Origin: Candidatus Buchananbacteria bacterium CG10_big_fil_rev_8_21_14_0_10_33_19
GTDB taxonomy: Bacteria; Patescibacteriota; Patescibacteriia; 2-01-FULL-39-33
Length of the DNA stretch: 50,295 nucleotides
NCBI GenBank assembly: GCA_002773855.1
Contig: PEZY01000005.1
Span: forward strand, 72,237-122,531
Direction of reading: 5' to 3'
The translations under genes and the position numbers were made by a program. The notes beneath the pieces are model-generated. The model worked only from the letters and a program-made list of their open reading frames with translations, searched no databases and had not been told where the DNA came from. This document shows, piece after piece, positions 1 to 7,809 of the stretch (position 1 is the first letter of the stretch; each line of letters opens with the position of its first letter).

Positions 1-774
1 CAAAAAAACTGCAAATACAATCACTGCTGCCGATATAATATAAGTTATAATTTTAAGATAACCTAAAAATAAAAAAACATTTAACCAGGCCGCAATAAAA
101 ACATAATAGACCAGACCAGAAACAAAAATAAAGGTACCACCAATTAATACCACTCTTTTACGATTATTAGTACCTATTAAAATAGCTAATAAGATACTTA
201 GAGCCACCATAGCGCAAGCATTAAAACCATCTAATACACCGACCATCAAACTAAGAGTAAACGGGGCCATACCAGCCACCTCAAATTCACCAAAAAAAGG
301 AATATTAATTTTACGTTGTTTTAAAACATCCAACTGATCACTGACTTGTTTTTCAAATGTACCATCAGAAACTTGAGTCCCATAATCACCACTCTCACCG
401 CTTTGCAATTTAGTCAATTGATCTTCTATAAGAGCTAATGTTTTTTCACCAAAACCTAAATAAGCTTGACCACCAATAAAAGTGACTGGCACCAGCCCCC
501 AATTACTCTCCGGCACATTATATTGTTTATAAAAATCATTCAGTTTTGAAATACTACTAGCTTCTGACACCTCATAACGATTAATAACCAAATTAGAATC
601 CCTACTTTCTAAACCATCCAAAAATTTAGATTCCTGTGCACAAACTGGGCAAGTTTTACTATGGAAAAAATTAACCTCCACTTTATTTTGAGCTTTAACC
701 GGCAAAACAAACACAAAAAAAACTAAAATAAAAAAAGAAATAATAAATATTTTATTAATCACCTTATTTATCAT
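1..774 (-). CDS. DsbD-like thioredoxin/membrane protein, partial
   Basis: This reading frame is missing from the ORF track because it runs off the window edge; 258 codons are visible from an ATG at 774. A signal peptide (about residues 1-28, ending VKAQ) is followed by a thioredoxin-like domain with a CPVC redox motif (FFHSKTCPVCAQES). After about residue 165 hydrophobic segments begin (MAPFTLSLMVGVLDGFNACAM, then VVLIGGTFIFVSGLVYYV), resembling the DsbD/CcdA/LysE membrane fold. It probably moves reducing equivalents across the membrane or handles disulfides of exported proteins. Its start overlaps the end of the upstream mini-thioredoxin gene by 11 nt, so the two are probably translationally coupled. 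The C-terminus is not visible, so the exact family is inferred. Confidence 0.8.
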   Translation of the reverse strand, partial: MINKVINKIFIISFFILVFFVFVLPVKAQNKVEVNFFHSKTCPVCAQESKFLDGLESRDSNLVINRYEVSEASSISKLNDFYKQYNVPESNWGLVPVTFIGGQAYLGFGEKTLALIEDQLTKLQSGESGDYGTQVSDGTFEKQVSDQLDVLKQRKINIPFFGEFEVAGMAPFTLSLMVGVLDGFNACAMVALSILLAILIGTNNRKRVVLIGGTFIFVSGLVYYVFIAAWLNVFLFLGYLKIITYIISAAVIVFAVFL

Positions 775-1030
775 TATTTTCTTTTATTACTTTAATTAAA
801 TCTTCTTTTTCCACTAATTTTTGAAGTCTTAAAAATTCCTGCCCATTTTTATCTAAAAAAATAAAAGTTGGAATATCTTCTATACTCCATATTTTTTTAA
901 TATCATTATTTTTATCTATATCTATAAATTCTGTTTTAAGCTCTGGCATCTCTTTCTCAATTTCGGCAAATCTTAGTCGCATTATAATACATTCTGGACA
1001 CCACTCAGCGCCAATTTTTAATATTTTCAT
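764..1030 (-). CDS. Small thioredoxin-fold protein (WCPEC)
   Basis: This 88-residue protein consists of a single minimal thioredoxin domain. The active site is GAEWCPECIIM near residue 10, and the cis-proline loop is DIPTFIFLD. There is no signal peptide, so it should be cytoplasmic. It is shorter than classical thioredoxin (about 105 residues), as is common for compact glutaredoxin/thioredoxin-like proteins. It lies between the ZIP transporter gene (13 nt gap) and the DsbD-like gene (11 nt overlap), so it may be the cytoplasmic electron donor for the DsbD-like membrane protein. That role is inferred from context; the fold assignment is secure. Confidence 0.85.
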   Translation of the reverse strand: MKILKIGAEWCPECIIMRLRFAEIEKEMPELKTEFIDIDKNNDIKKIWSIEDIPTFIFLDKNGQEFLRLQKLVEKEDLIKVIKENNDK

Positions 1031-1043
1031 AAAATAAACTTAA

Positions 1044-1790
1044 TTATTCAAACAGACCAACTACCATAACCAAAACAATACCCAAAATAAAGGCCGTAAA
1101 ATGAATTAAATTAGTAGAAATTTTATCATGATGTTTAACTTCTGGAATTAAATCTGAAGAAGCAACATAAATAAATCCACCAGCCGCTAACGGCAACAGA
1201 AAGTCAACATTAAAATCCTGGGCTATGAAATAAACCAATAAACCTCCGAGAACAGCTGTTAAACCTGATGCCAAATTAAATAATAGTGCCCTGCCCTTTT
1301 TCCAGCCACTATTAATTAGTACGCCAAAATCACCTAATTCTTGCGGTATCTCATGAGTGGCTACTATTAATGTGGTCACAATTCCCACTCTAATATCAAC
1401 TATAAAAGCCCCAGCAATCGCTAGGCCATCAATAAAATTATGCAAAGCATCGGCTACTAGAATTAAATAAGCAGTCGGCTTTACATATTCTTTGTGTTCA
1501 CATTCTACATGATGACAATGATGCCAATGCACAAATAATTCCAAGGCAAAGAAAATAGAAAAACCAACAATAACCCACATAAAAACCAATGCACTGCTAT
1601 CTAAAACCTCAAAAGACTCTGGTATCATATGCAAAAATGCACCGCCGATCAATGACCCAGCCGAAAAAGCCACCAACCACAATACTATTTTACTTAATAA
1701 TTTATCATTAAACACCAAAACCAAAGCCCCGGCCAAAGACAATAGACTAACACCAATAGTACCAGCTATTATCCATAAAAATAAACTCAT
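1044..1790 (-). CDS. ZIP family divalent metal transporter
   Basis: This 248-residue polytopic membrane protein has ZIP hallmarks. A histidine-rich cytoplasmic loop (HWHHCHHVECEH) follows the third membrane segment. Helix IV carries HNFIDGLAIAGAF and helix V carries HEIPQELGDFGVLI, which together form the binuclear metal site. HMIPESFE lies in helix II. The family imports Zn, Fe or Mn; the substrate cannot be told from sequence. It is the first gene of a three-gene operon behind the promoter at 1825-1853. The pairing with two thioredoxin-fold proteins could link metal uptake to thiol redox state, but this is only inferred from gene order. Confidence 0.9.
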   Translation of the reverse strand: MSLFLWIIAGTIGVSLLSLAGALVLVFNDKLLSKIVLWLVAFSAGSLIGGAFLHMIPESFEVLDSSALVFMWVIVGFSIFFALELFVHWHHCHHVECEHKEYVKPTAYLILVADALHNFIDGLAIAGAFIVDIRVGIVTTLIVATHEIPQELGDFGVLINSGWKKGRALLFNLASGLTAVLGGLLVYFIAQDFNVDFLLPLAAGGFIYVASSDLIPEVKHHDKISTNLIHFTAFILGIVLVMVVGLFE

Positions 1791-1824
1791 ATCTTATCTA
1801 ATAATAATTATAAACATATCCCTT

Positions 1825-1853
1825 ATATTAACATAAAAGACCCTATTTGACAA
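1825..1853 (-). promoter_or_regulatory. Promoter of ZIP-thioredoxin-DsbD operon
   Basis: Read on the minus strand, a -35 box TTGTCA (1848-1853) and a -10 box TAATAT (1825-1830) are separated by exactly 17 nt. TGT directly precedes the -10, giving an extended -10 element. The spacing to the ZIP start codon leaves a leader of about 30 nt. Confidence 0.6.
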
Positions 1854-1905
1854 CTAAACAACTCCCAACTTTTTAAAGTGAGATTATTTATGAATCTAAT
1901 AACTG

Positions 1906-4900
1906 TTAAGCTATAACTGAAACTAGAGATTGTTTTCTAAGTCTATAAAGCCAGAAAATAGTTATGGAGACAATAATTAAAGTGACAATAGTTGTTTGAA
2001 TGTTGAGTAAATTAAAAATAACAGCAATCAAATTCCTCTTAACCTCAAATAGTTTAACTTCACTGGGTAAACTTTTAACTTTCGCCACTGGATCAACGGT
2101 CACCGCAAAAATAGAATGTTGTCCTGGAGCCAACTCTACGATATCTTGAGAATGGTTTATTGTCCAATTACCATCCTTATCAGCTTTGGTTTGATAAATC
2201 AGAGCCTGATCACTATGGATATAAACCACTATATCTTGATTTGGTAATGATTTACCACTAAACTGAATTATATTATTATTAATAACCGACACTGAAGCTG
2301 CAGATACTTCTGGTACCATAATACTTGGCACTTCAGTTGATTCTATTATTTCATTGATATTAACTTCTGATGGCAATGGTAGTGATGGGGTTGTTAACCC
2401 AGTTTCTAAAGATATTGAACTAGATGGCAATGATATTGTTGGCACTCCTGATCCAGTTTCTAATGGTGTCATCCTAGAATCTAGCGATATTACTGGTATG
2501 GCATCAATATCAGCGGGTAGTGTTGTTGGATTAATCATTATAATCAACTCATCAGATGGTTCACTAGTATTACTAGAAAAATCTATAGATTTGACCGTTA
2601 AAATATGAGCGCCATCAGAAAAATTAAAGCCTTGGCCAAAGCGTCCATTATTATCAACTGTAGAGATCAACCGCCCTACTAATAACCCATTGTCATATAA
2701 ATCTATTATAGAACGTGGCTCAGCTAAGCCAGAAATAAAAATATTATTAAAGCTAGTTGGAATGTCTACTGGATTTAAAATTGGTTTAACTGGCGATATG
2801 ATATCTGGTGATATAAATTCTAATGTCGGACCACCACCACTACTACTACCACCACTTGGTTCTGCAATAACAGGAGCTTCATAAATATTAATAGCCTCTA
2901 AAGTCGCCTCATTACCATAATTATCTACCGCCCAAATCTTCATATAATAATCATTACTTATATCTAAGCCAGTGATCACTGTGGAAATTGTATTAATATT
3001 GCTTAAATTAATATCATCTACTTGATCCCATTTTTCAGCTATGCCAGCTCTATTATTTACATCACTAATAATTGAGCCATGCCAAATTTCATAATGATCA
3101 AAGTGGCCATCGGTTATGCCCTCTGACCACTTTAAGGTCACAGTAGTGTCTGTTGATGAAAATTTAGATAAATTAATAAGCCCTGATGGTCCAGCAGTGT
3201 CTACGCTAAAATCAGTTGATTCAACATAATCACTAATATTACCATAAGCATCAGTTGCCCTTAATCTAATTCTGATATCATTTTGTTCTTGATTAGAAAA
3301 ATCAGTATCTGCCGACCAAGTAATCGATTTGCCAGTACTCGTAGCAATATTACTGCCAATATCTCCGGAAGTGCTAGTAGTTGGCACTACCCAAGTACTA
3401 CCACCATCATCAGAAATACTAATCTCCACCAATAAACTATCAGCAGTATCATCACTTAAATCATAAGTAATAGTGACGTCACCGGAACCAAGCACTTGTG
3501 AAGCCAATAAATTAGTAATTACCGGTGGTGCATAATCAACTGCCACCGTAGAAGTAGCATAGTCACCATTATTAATACCATCATTGCCTCTTAACCTAAT
3601 ATAAACATTGGGGTTATAAATCGCTCCTAATTGAGACTGAGCATCCCACACAAAAGTCTGAGCAACGCCAGCTGGCGAACTACTCAAATTAACAACACTA
3701 TCGTGTAATGAGTCGGTAGTGGAAGCGGTCATAATCACCTCTTCACCGGCAAAATCACCAGTTAAGGAATATTCATAAGTGACTAATGAAGCCCGATCAC
3801 TTTGATCATCTTTTAATTCATAATTAACATAGACTAAGCTTGACGTTGTGTTTTGAGTTGGATCTAAATTTTGAATATGAGGCGGATCATTTTCGGTATA
3901 ACCAATAACTACATTATCCAAAATTACCTCTTGACTACCATCACCTTCCAAAAAAGCTTTCCATCTTATTTTATGATTAGTGACGTCAAAAGTAGCAATA
4001 TTACTATTAACAACTGAAGCTGTATTGTAATTTGTCTCCCCGGCTGTCGTCCAAGCGCTACCATCATAGTACTGCCAGGTAGCCCCATCGTCATTGGATA
4101 ATTGATAATAAATTTCACCACCATTTTTAGTCGCGGTCTCAATAAATGAATCCCAAATAGTCACTAGCTCATTAAAAAGTGAGGTTGTAGGATTAATTGT
4201 TGGCTTATCGGAAGCATAAGACACTGTGGTCTTTGACCAATTAACTATCACATTATCAAAGCCAGCTACAGTAGTATATTTGCCGTTATCGCCTGGCGTA
4301 TCATGGTAAGCAACAATTTTTAAGTAATAAGTGCCAGCTATTGGCAACTTGCTAGCTATATCGATAGTGGCACTACTAGCCCAAGGAGTTATATTGGATA
4401 TTTCACCACTACTCCAAACTTCCTGACCTAATGTCGGATTACCGCTGGTAGTGTCAATAAAAACATAAAGTTGATAAGTATCAAGAGCGGCTGGCACTGA
4501 ATAACTAATTGATGACCAATCAAAATTTAAGGTAGCTGTATCGGGAGAATTAATGGTAGTAATAAAAGATTGCCTATACAAGCCAGCCGTTGTTTTATTT
4601 TTAGCCGAACTTAAAGTAATTTCAATATTACCGTCGGGGTTACCACCAGTTGAATAATAAGCGCCACTAGCACCGGGGTTATTAAGCCAATCGGCATAAG
4701 TCCAACCAGTTGCATCACTATCAAAACCGGAGTTAGTAGTCGCCCCAGAAGTAGTGGCTCCAATATTTTTAAGCTGTGCTACTCCACCAACAACTTCAAT
4801 TTTAGCGCTGTCATAGGTATAATCTTCAGCGCTGTCAAAAGCCCAATTCTCCGTCGCCGCTAACAAGGCCTGCCCACCCAACAAATAAAACGAGGTAAAA

Positions 4901-5235
4901 ATAATCAAAAGCACCTTTAAAATTATAAAAGTGCCAGCACCAAAACCAGTAGTTAAGCTAATGCGTCTTCTAGCGGTATAAGCCCAGATAATGCTTTCCT
5001 TATTATTTTCTTTTTCTTCGTTAATTGAAAAAATAAAACCTTTTTCTTGAACTTTTTTAGGAGAAACAATAAAATACATTGGTAAAGAAATAATCGCAAA
5101 GCCAAGCTCAAAAAATATTATAATCAAAACCTGTGGGAAAATTTTAATCCAATTATCGGATTCGATCACTTTCTTCTTGATCTTAAAAATAAAATTGGAA
5201 AGCTTAAAAAATAAATTGAACCATTTGGCCGACAT
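1906..5235 (-). CDS. Large membrane-anchored multi-Ig/FN3 surface protein
   Basis: This 1109-residue protein was not recognised as a named family. Residues 1-135 form a membrane module: a basic start, a hydrophobic stretch with an internal proline (FELGFAIISLPMYFIV), a YTARRRISLTT loop and a strong membrane helix (FIILKVLLIIFTSFYLLGG). The central 900 residues are Ser/Thr/Asn-rich beta-sandwich sequence: a carbohydrate-binding-like region, repeated TWxxDTDFxxQ-type domains, a fibronectin III-like segment (VTLKWSEGITDGHFDHYEIW), a GGSSSGGG linker and two bacterial Ig-like domains. A C-terminal membrane helix ends in basic YRLRKQ. The centre is therefore probably outside and the tail inside. 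The N-terminal module, last Ig domain and C-terminal helix match the plan of the upstream 274-residue gene, 4 nt away. Adhesion is plausible but unproven. Confidence 0.75.
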   Translation of the reverse strand: MSAKWFNLFFKLSNFIFKIKKKVIESDNWIKIFPQVLIIIFFELGFAIISLPMYFIVSPKKVQEKGFIFSINEEKENNKESIIWAYTARRRISLTTGFGAGTFIILKVLLIIFTSFYLLGGQALLAATENWAFDSAEDYTYDSAKIEVVGGVAQLKNIGATTSGATTNSGFDSDATGWTYADWLNNPGASGAYYSTGGNPDGNIEITLSSAKNKTTAGLYRQSFITTINSPDTATLNFDWSSISYSVPAALDTYQLYVFIDTTSGNPTLGQEVWSSGEISNITPWASSATIDIASKLPIAGTYYLKIVAYHDTPGDNGKYTTVAGFDNVIVNWSKTTVSYASDKPTINPTTSLFNELVTIWDSFIETATKNGGEIYYQLSNDDGATWQYYDGSAWTTAGETNYNTASVVNSNIATFDVTNHKIRWKAFLEGDGSQEVILDNVVIGYTENDPPHIQNLDPTQNTTSSLVYVNYELKDDQSDRASLVTYEYSLTGDFAGEEVIMTASTTDSLHDSVVNLSSSPAGVAQTFVWDAQSQLGAIYNPNVYIRLRGNDGINNGDYATSTVAVDYAPPVITNLLASQVLGSGDVTITYDLSDDTADSLLVEISISDDGGSTWVVPTTSTSGDIGSNIATSTGKSITWSADTDFSNQEQNDIRIRLRATDAYGNISDYVESTDFSVDTAGPSGLINLSKFSSTDTTVTLKWSEGITDGHFDHYEIWHGSIISDVNNRAGIAEKWDQVDDINLSNINTISTVITGLDISNDYYMKIWAVDNYGNEATLEAINIYEAPVIAEPSGGSSSGGGPTLEFISPDIISPVKPILNPVDIPTSFNNIFISGLAEPRSIIDLYDNGLLVGRLISTVDNNGRFGQGFNFSDGAHILTVKSIDFSSNTSEPSDELIIMINPTTLPADIDAIPVISLDSRMTPLETGSGVPTISLPSSSISLETGLTTPSLPLPSEVNINEIIESTEVPSIMVPEVSAASVSVINNNIIQFSGKSLPNQDIVVYIHSDQALIYQTKADKDGNWTINHSQDIVELAPGQHSIFAVTVDPVAKVKSLPSEVKLFEVKRNLIAVIFNLLNIQTTIVTLIIVSITIFWLYRLRKQSLVSVIA

Positions 5236-5239
5236 ATAT

Positions 5240-6064
5240 TTAAAGAGTTAAAATGGTTAAAAAGATACCTAAAATTATAATTATAGTTATCGATGAATTT
5301 ATAAAAATATCACTGTTTTTTAATAATTTATTAATTAATATATCTTGTGATTTAAAATATTGCCTATAAGACAACTGACTACGAACTTCTTTTTCTTCAT
5401 CAAAACCAAACGCTAAAATCGAATGATTACCTTCACTTAATTTAAGTTCATCTCTAACCAAATCAACTTGCCATTCGCCTTGATCATCAATATCACCAAC
5501 TAAAATAATAGTTTGACTATCAGAAATTAGTAATACTATTTTTGTCTGGGGTTGGCCGATACCATAAAAACGATAATCTCCGCCCCTAAGTTTATCTATT
5601 TTAGTCAATTCCGGAATGATCATTTCATCAAACACCTTAGCTGTTTGGATACCTGTTTCAGACATAATTACTTCTTCTTGCAATAAGTCAACGGATTTTA
5701 AATCAGAAACAGAATATAGCTGAATTGGTCCAAAAATAACCGGTGCCAATATAATTAACAAAAGCTTAACCAGCCAAATAAAAAAAATCACACTAACACT
5801 GGTTAAAGTGAGAATGCGACGTAAATTATAATCAAAATTTATTTTAGTATAATCACTTTTTTCTTCTAAGTAGGCAGTCACTCTTGATGATTTCATACCA
5901 ACATAAAGTGGGAGCGACACGAAACTAAGTAGTAACTCTAAAAAAATTAAATTAAAAACGTTAAATATAGCTTTAAAGCCAGATCTTCTTGTTAGCTGCT
6001 GTTTTTGCTCATAAATTCTACTAGTGAGAATTAAAACTAGATTCAACCAACGAGCCTGAAGCAT
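5240..6064 (-). CDS. Membrane-anchored single Ig-domain protein
   Basis: This 274-residue protein is a short paralogue in architecture of the downstream 1109-residue protein. The N-terminus (RWLNLVLILTSRIYEQKQQ, then LIFLELLLSFVSLPLYVG) matches the RWxNLxxxLxxxI and ELxxxxxSLPxY pattern of its neighbour. LRRILTLTSVSVIFFIWLVKLLLIIL matches the RRRISLTT-helix segment. It continues with one Ig-like domain (QTKIVLLISDSQTI...QGEWQVDLVRDELKLSEGNHSILAF) and a C-terminal membrane helix. It sits 9 nt downstream of the last of four response regulators, so it is probably in the same transcript. It could be a scaffold or partner of the large protein. No enzymatic motif is visible. Confidence 0.7.
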   Translation of the reverse strand: MLQARWLNLVLILTSRIYEQKQQLTRRSGFKAIFNVFNLIFLELLLSFVSLPLYVGMKSSRVTAYLEEKSDYTKINFDYNLRRILTLTSVSVIFFIWLVKLLLIILAPVIFGPIQLYSVSDLKSVDLLQEEVIMSETGIQTAKVFDEMIIPELTKIDKLRGGDYRFYGIGQPQTKIVLLISDSQTIILVGDIDDQGEWQVDLVRDELKLSEGNHSILAFGFDEEKEVRSQLSYRQYFKSQDILINKLLKNSDIFINSSITIIIILGIFLTILTL

Positions 6065-6073
6065 ACAATTATA

Positions 6074-6484
6074 TTAATAGTTATTTATTTTTTCTAATAT
6101 CACAGTTAAATCGGTATTAGCTTTTACATAATAATCGGATGCCCCCATATTTTTAGCCTTTTCTATATCGCCACTATCACCTAAATTAGATAAAATTATA
6201 ACTGGTATATCTTTCATTTTAGGATCAGCTTTAAGTGACTTTAGGACCGAAAAACCATCCATTTTAGGCAAGATTAAATCCAATAAAATAATATTTGGCT
6301 TAAGTCTCTGAGCCATTTTAAGAGCAGTATCGCCATCACTGGCAGTAGCAATAGTACAAACAGATCTTCTTTTTAAGAATAAATAAAGCGCTCGTAAAAG
6401 TACTTGATCATCTTCTACTATTAAAATCATTTTATTCTTTTTACTGGTCAACACTTTTTCAGTCTTATTGACTTTTTTAACCAT
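6074..6484 (-). CDS. Single-domain response regulator (receiver), copy 4
   Basis: This CheY-like receiver has no output domain (136 residues). The acidic pocket is ILIVEDD, the phospho-acceptor aspartate lies in IILLDLILPKMDGF, the switch serine in VIILSNLG, and the invariant lysine in DYYVKANTDL. The first 18 residues are a Lys-rich extension; an internal Met before ILIVEDD is an alternative start. It follows the next receiver gene by 5 nt. Its KANTD ending is shared with the gene at 6490-6888, so these two form a recent pair. The output must be through protein contact, because no DNA-binding or enzymatic domain is present. Confidence 0.9.
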   Translation of the reverse strand: MVKKVNKTEKVLTSKKNKMILIVEDDQVLLRALYLFLKRRSVCTIATASDGDTALKMAQRLKPNIILLDLILPKMDGFSVLKSLKADPKMKDIPVIILSNLGDSGDIEKAKNMGASDYYVKANTDLTVILEKINNY

Positions 6485-6489
6485 ATAAT

Positions 6490-6888
6490 TTATTTAACTC
6501 TGGCTTTAACAGCTTTAATTATTTTAAACATATCAGTATTAGCTTTAATAAAATAGTCTTCAGCGCCTAAAGCCTTAGCTGATTTTACTTCAGAAATACT
6601 ATCCAAATTAGAAATTATAAAAACTGGCACAGTTTTTAATTTGTCATCATCCTTTAATTGTCTTAAGACTTCAAAACCATCAAGACCTGGTAAAATTAAG
6701 TCCAATAAAATTAGATGAGGTTGGAATTTACTAGCCAAATCATAAACTTGCAAGCCATTATTAGCATTAGCTACATCAAAATCTTCTCTAATTAGCAAAT
6801 CCATCAAAGCTTTAGCTAAAAGAGCATCATCCTCAACTAATAATATTTTTTTATTTTTTACGCTAGTTTTTCTGCCAAATATAACCAT
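6490..6888 (-). CDS. Single-domain response regulator (receiver), copy 3
   Basis: This 132-residue receiver domain has KILLVEDDALL (acidic pocket), LILLDLILPGLDGFEVL (phospho-acceptor Asp), VFIISNLDSI (switch Ser) and DYFIKANTDM (Lys). It is most like the 6074-6484 receiver. It is separated from the upstream receiver by 153 nt, the largest gap in this gene string. That gap is AT-rich and contains a spaced inverted repeat (ATAGATA...TATCTAT), so a secondary promoter is possible. It has no output domain. Confidence 0.9.
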   Translation of the reverse strand: MVIFGRKTSVKNKKILLVEDDALLAKALMDLLIREDFDVANANNGLQVYDLASKFQPHLILLDLILPGLDGFEVLRQLKDDDKLKTVPVFIISNLDSISEVKSAKALGAEDYFIKANTDMFKIIKAVKARVK

Positions 6889-7041
6889 ACAAAACTTTAT
6901 TTTAATTTAAAAATAGATAACTCATTTTAATATAAAACACCTATCTATACTATTATTATTTAAATATTTCTTTAATCTCGTCGCCTAATATATTAATTAA
7001 ATAAATTACTTCTAATAATATAATTTTAACGCCTAACTTAC

Positions 7042-7413
7042 TTATTTTTGTACTTCTTCTTTTATTTTTTCAATCATTTCGTCCAAAGAATACTTGGATT
7101 TAATAAAATAACCATTAGCTCCTAAATCCATACACTTAGAGATGCTATCTTCACCCTCATAAACAGTTAAAACAAAAACTGGTATATCTTTGGATTTTTC
7201 ATCTTTTTTTAAAGATTCTAACACCTCCCAACCATCTTTTTTAGGCAACAATAAATCCAACAATATCAAATCTATATCGCCATTTTTAGACATTTTAATA
7301 CCATCATCTCCGTTAAACGCCTGTTCTACATCAAAATCGGACTGTTTTAAAGACGTAGCAATAGCACTTTGCAATATATTATCATCTTCAATAACTAATA
7401 TTTTTTTATTCAT
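7042..7413 (-). CDS. Single-domain response regulator (receiver), copy 2
   Basis: This is a 123-residue stand-alone receiver. It shows KILVIEDDNILQ, LILLDLLLPKKDGWEVL with the phospho-acceptor Asp, VFVLTVYEGED with the switch Thr, and GYFIKSKYSLDEM with the conserved Lys. It begins 4 nt after the previous receiver, in a tight operon led by the PAS kinase. It is the most divergent of the four at the post-Lys segment (KSKYS instead of KANTD or KAHFK), which is the face that usually determines partner choice in CheY-like proteins. Confidence 0.9.
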   Translation of the reverse strand: MNKKILVIEDDNILQSAIATSLKQSDFDVEQAFNGDDGIKMSKNGDIDLILLDLLLPKKDGWEVLESLKKDEKSKDIPVFVLTVYEGEDSISKCMDLGANGYFIKSKYSLDEMIEKIKEEVQK

Positions 7414-7417
7414 AATA

Positions 7418-7804
7418 TTATTTAATATTTAAAACTTCGTTAATTTTATTAATGATATCAGAGATTTTAAAATGGGCCTTAATGATATAACCAACTGCCC
7501 CTAAATCCAAGCCTTTTTTAACATCCTCTCTTTGCCCTAAATTAGTAATAAATATTACTGGTATTTTAGCTAATTTAGTATCTGCCTTTAAGTCTTCCAG
7601 CACCTCAAAACCATCTTTCTTGGGTAAGATAATATCCAGTAGAATCAAATCTAAGCTTTCTTTTTTAGCCAAAACCATAGCCTCTTCACCATCAACCGCC
7701 GAAAAAATCTCAAAATTATTTTCCTGTAGCGCATAGCCTAAAGCTTTTTGCAAAAAATTGTCATCTTCTACAATTAAAATTTTCTTTTTCATAGTATTAT
7801 TCAT
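7418..7804 (-). CDS. Single-domain response regulator (receiver), copy 1
   Basis: This 128-residue receiver lies 5 nt after the kinase gene and is the likeliest first phosphorylation target. Motifs are KILIVEDDNFL, LILLDIILPKKDGFEVL, VIFITNLGQREDVKKGLDLGA and GYIIKAHFKISDII. The ITNLxQxxDVxKGLxLGA...KAHF pattern is shared with the receiver inside the pilus operon (40693-41088) more closely than with its own neighbours, suggesting a related partner surface. It has no output domain. Confidence 0.9.
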   Translation of the reverse strand: MNNTMKKKILIVEDDNFLQKALGYALQENNFEIFSAVDGEEAMVLAKKESLDLILLDIILPKKDGFEVLEDLKADTKLAKIPVIFITNLGQREDVKKGLDLGAVGYIIKAHFKISDIINKINEVLNIK

Positions 7805-7809
7805 AATAA

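Noticed and set aside
6889-7041. ATAGATA...TATCTAT spaced inverted repeat between receivers as an operator
   Set aside because: The repeat is short, AT-only but for one G/C pair, and spaced by 22 nt in very AT-rich DNA, so chance is likely.
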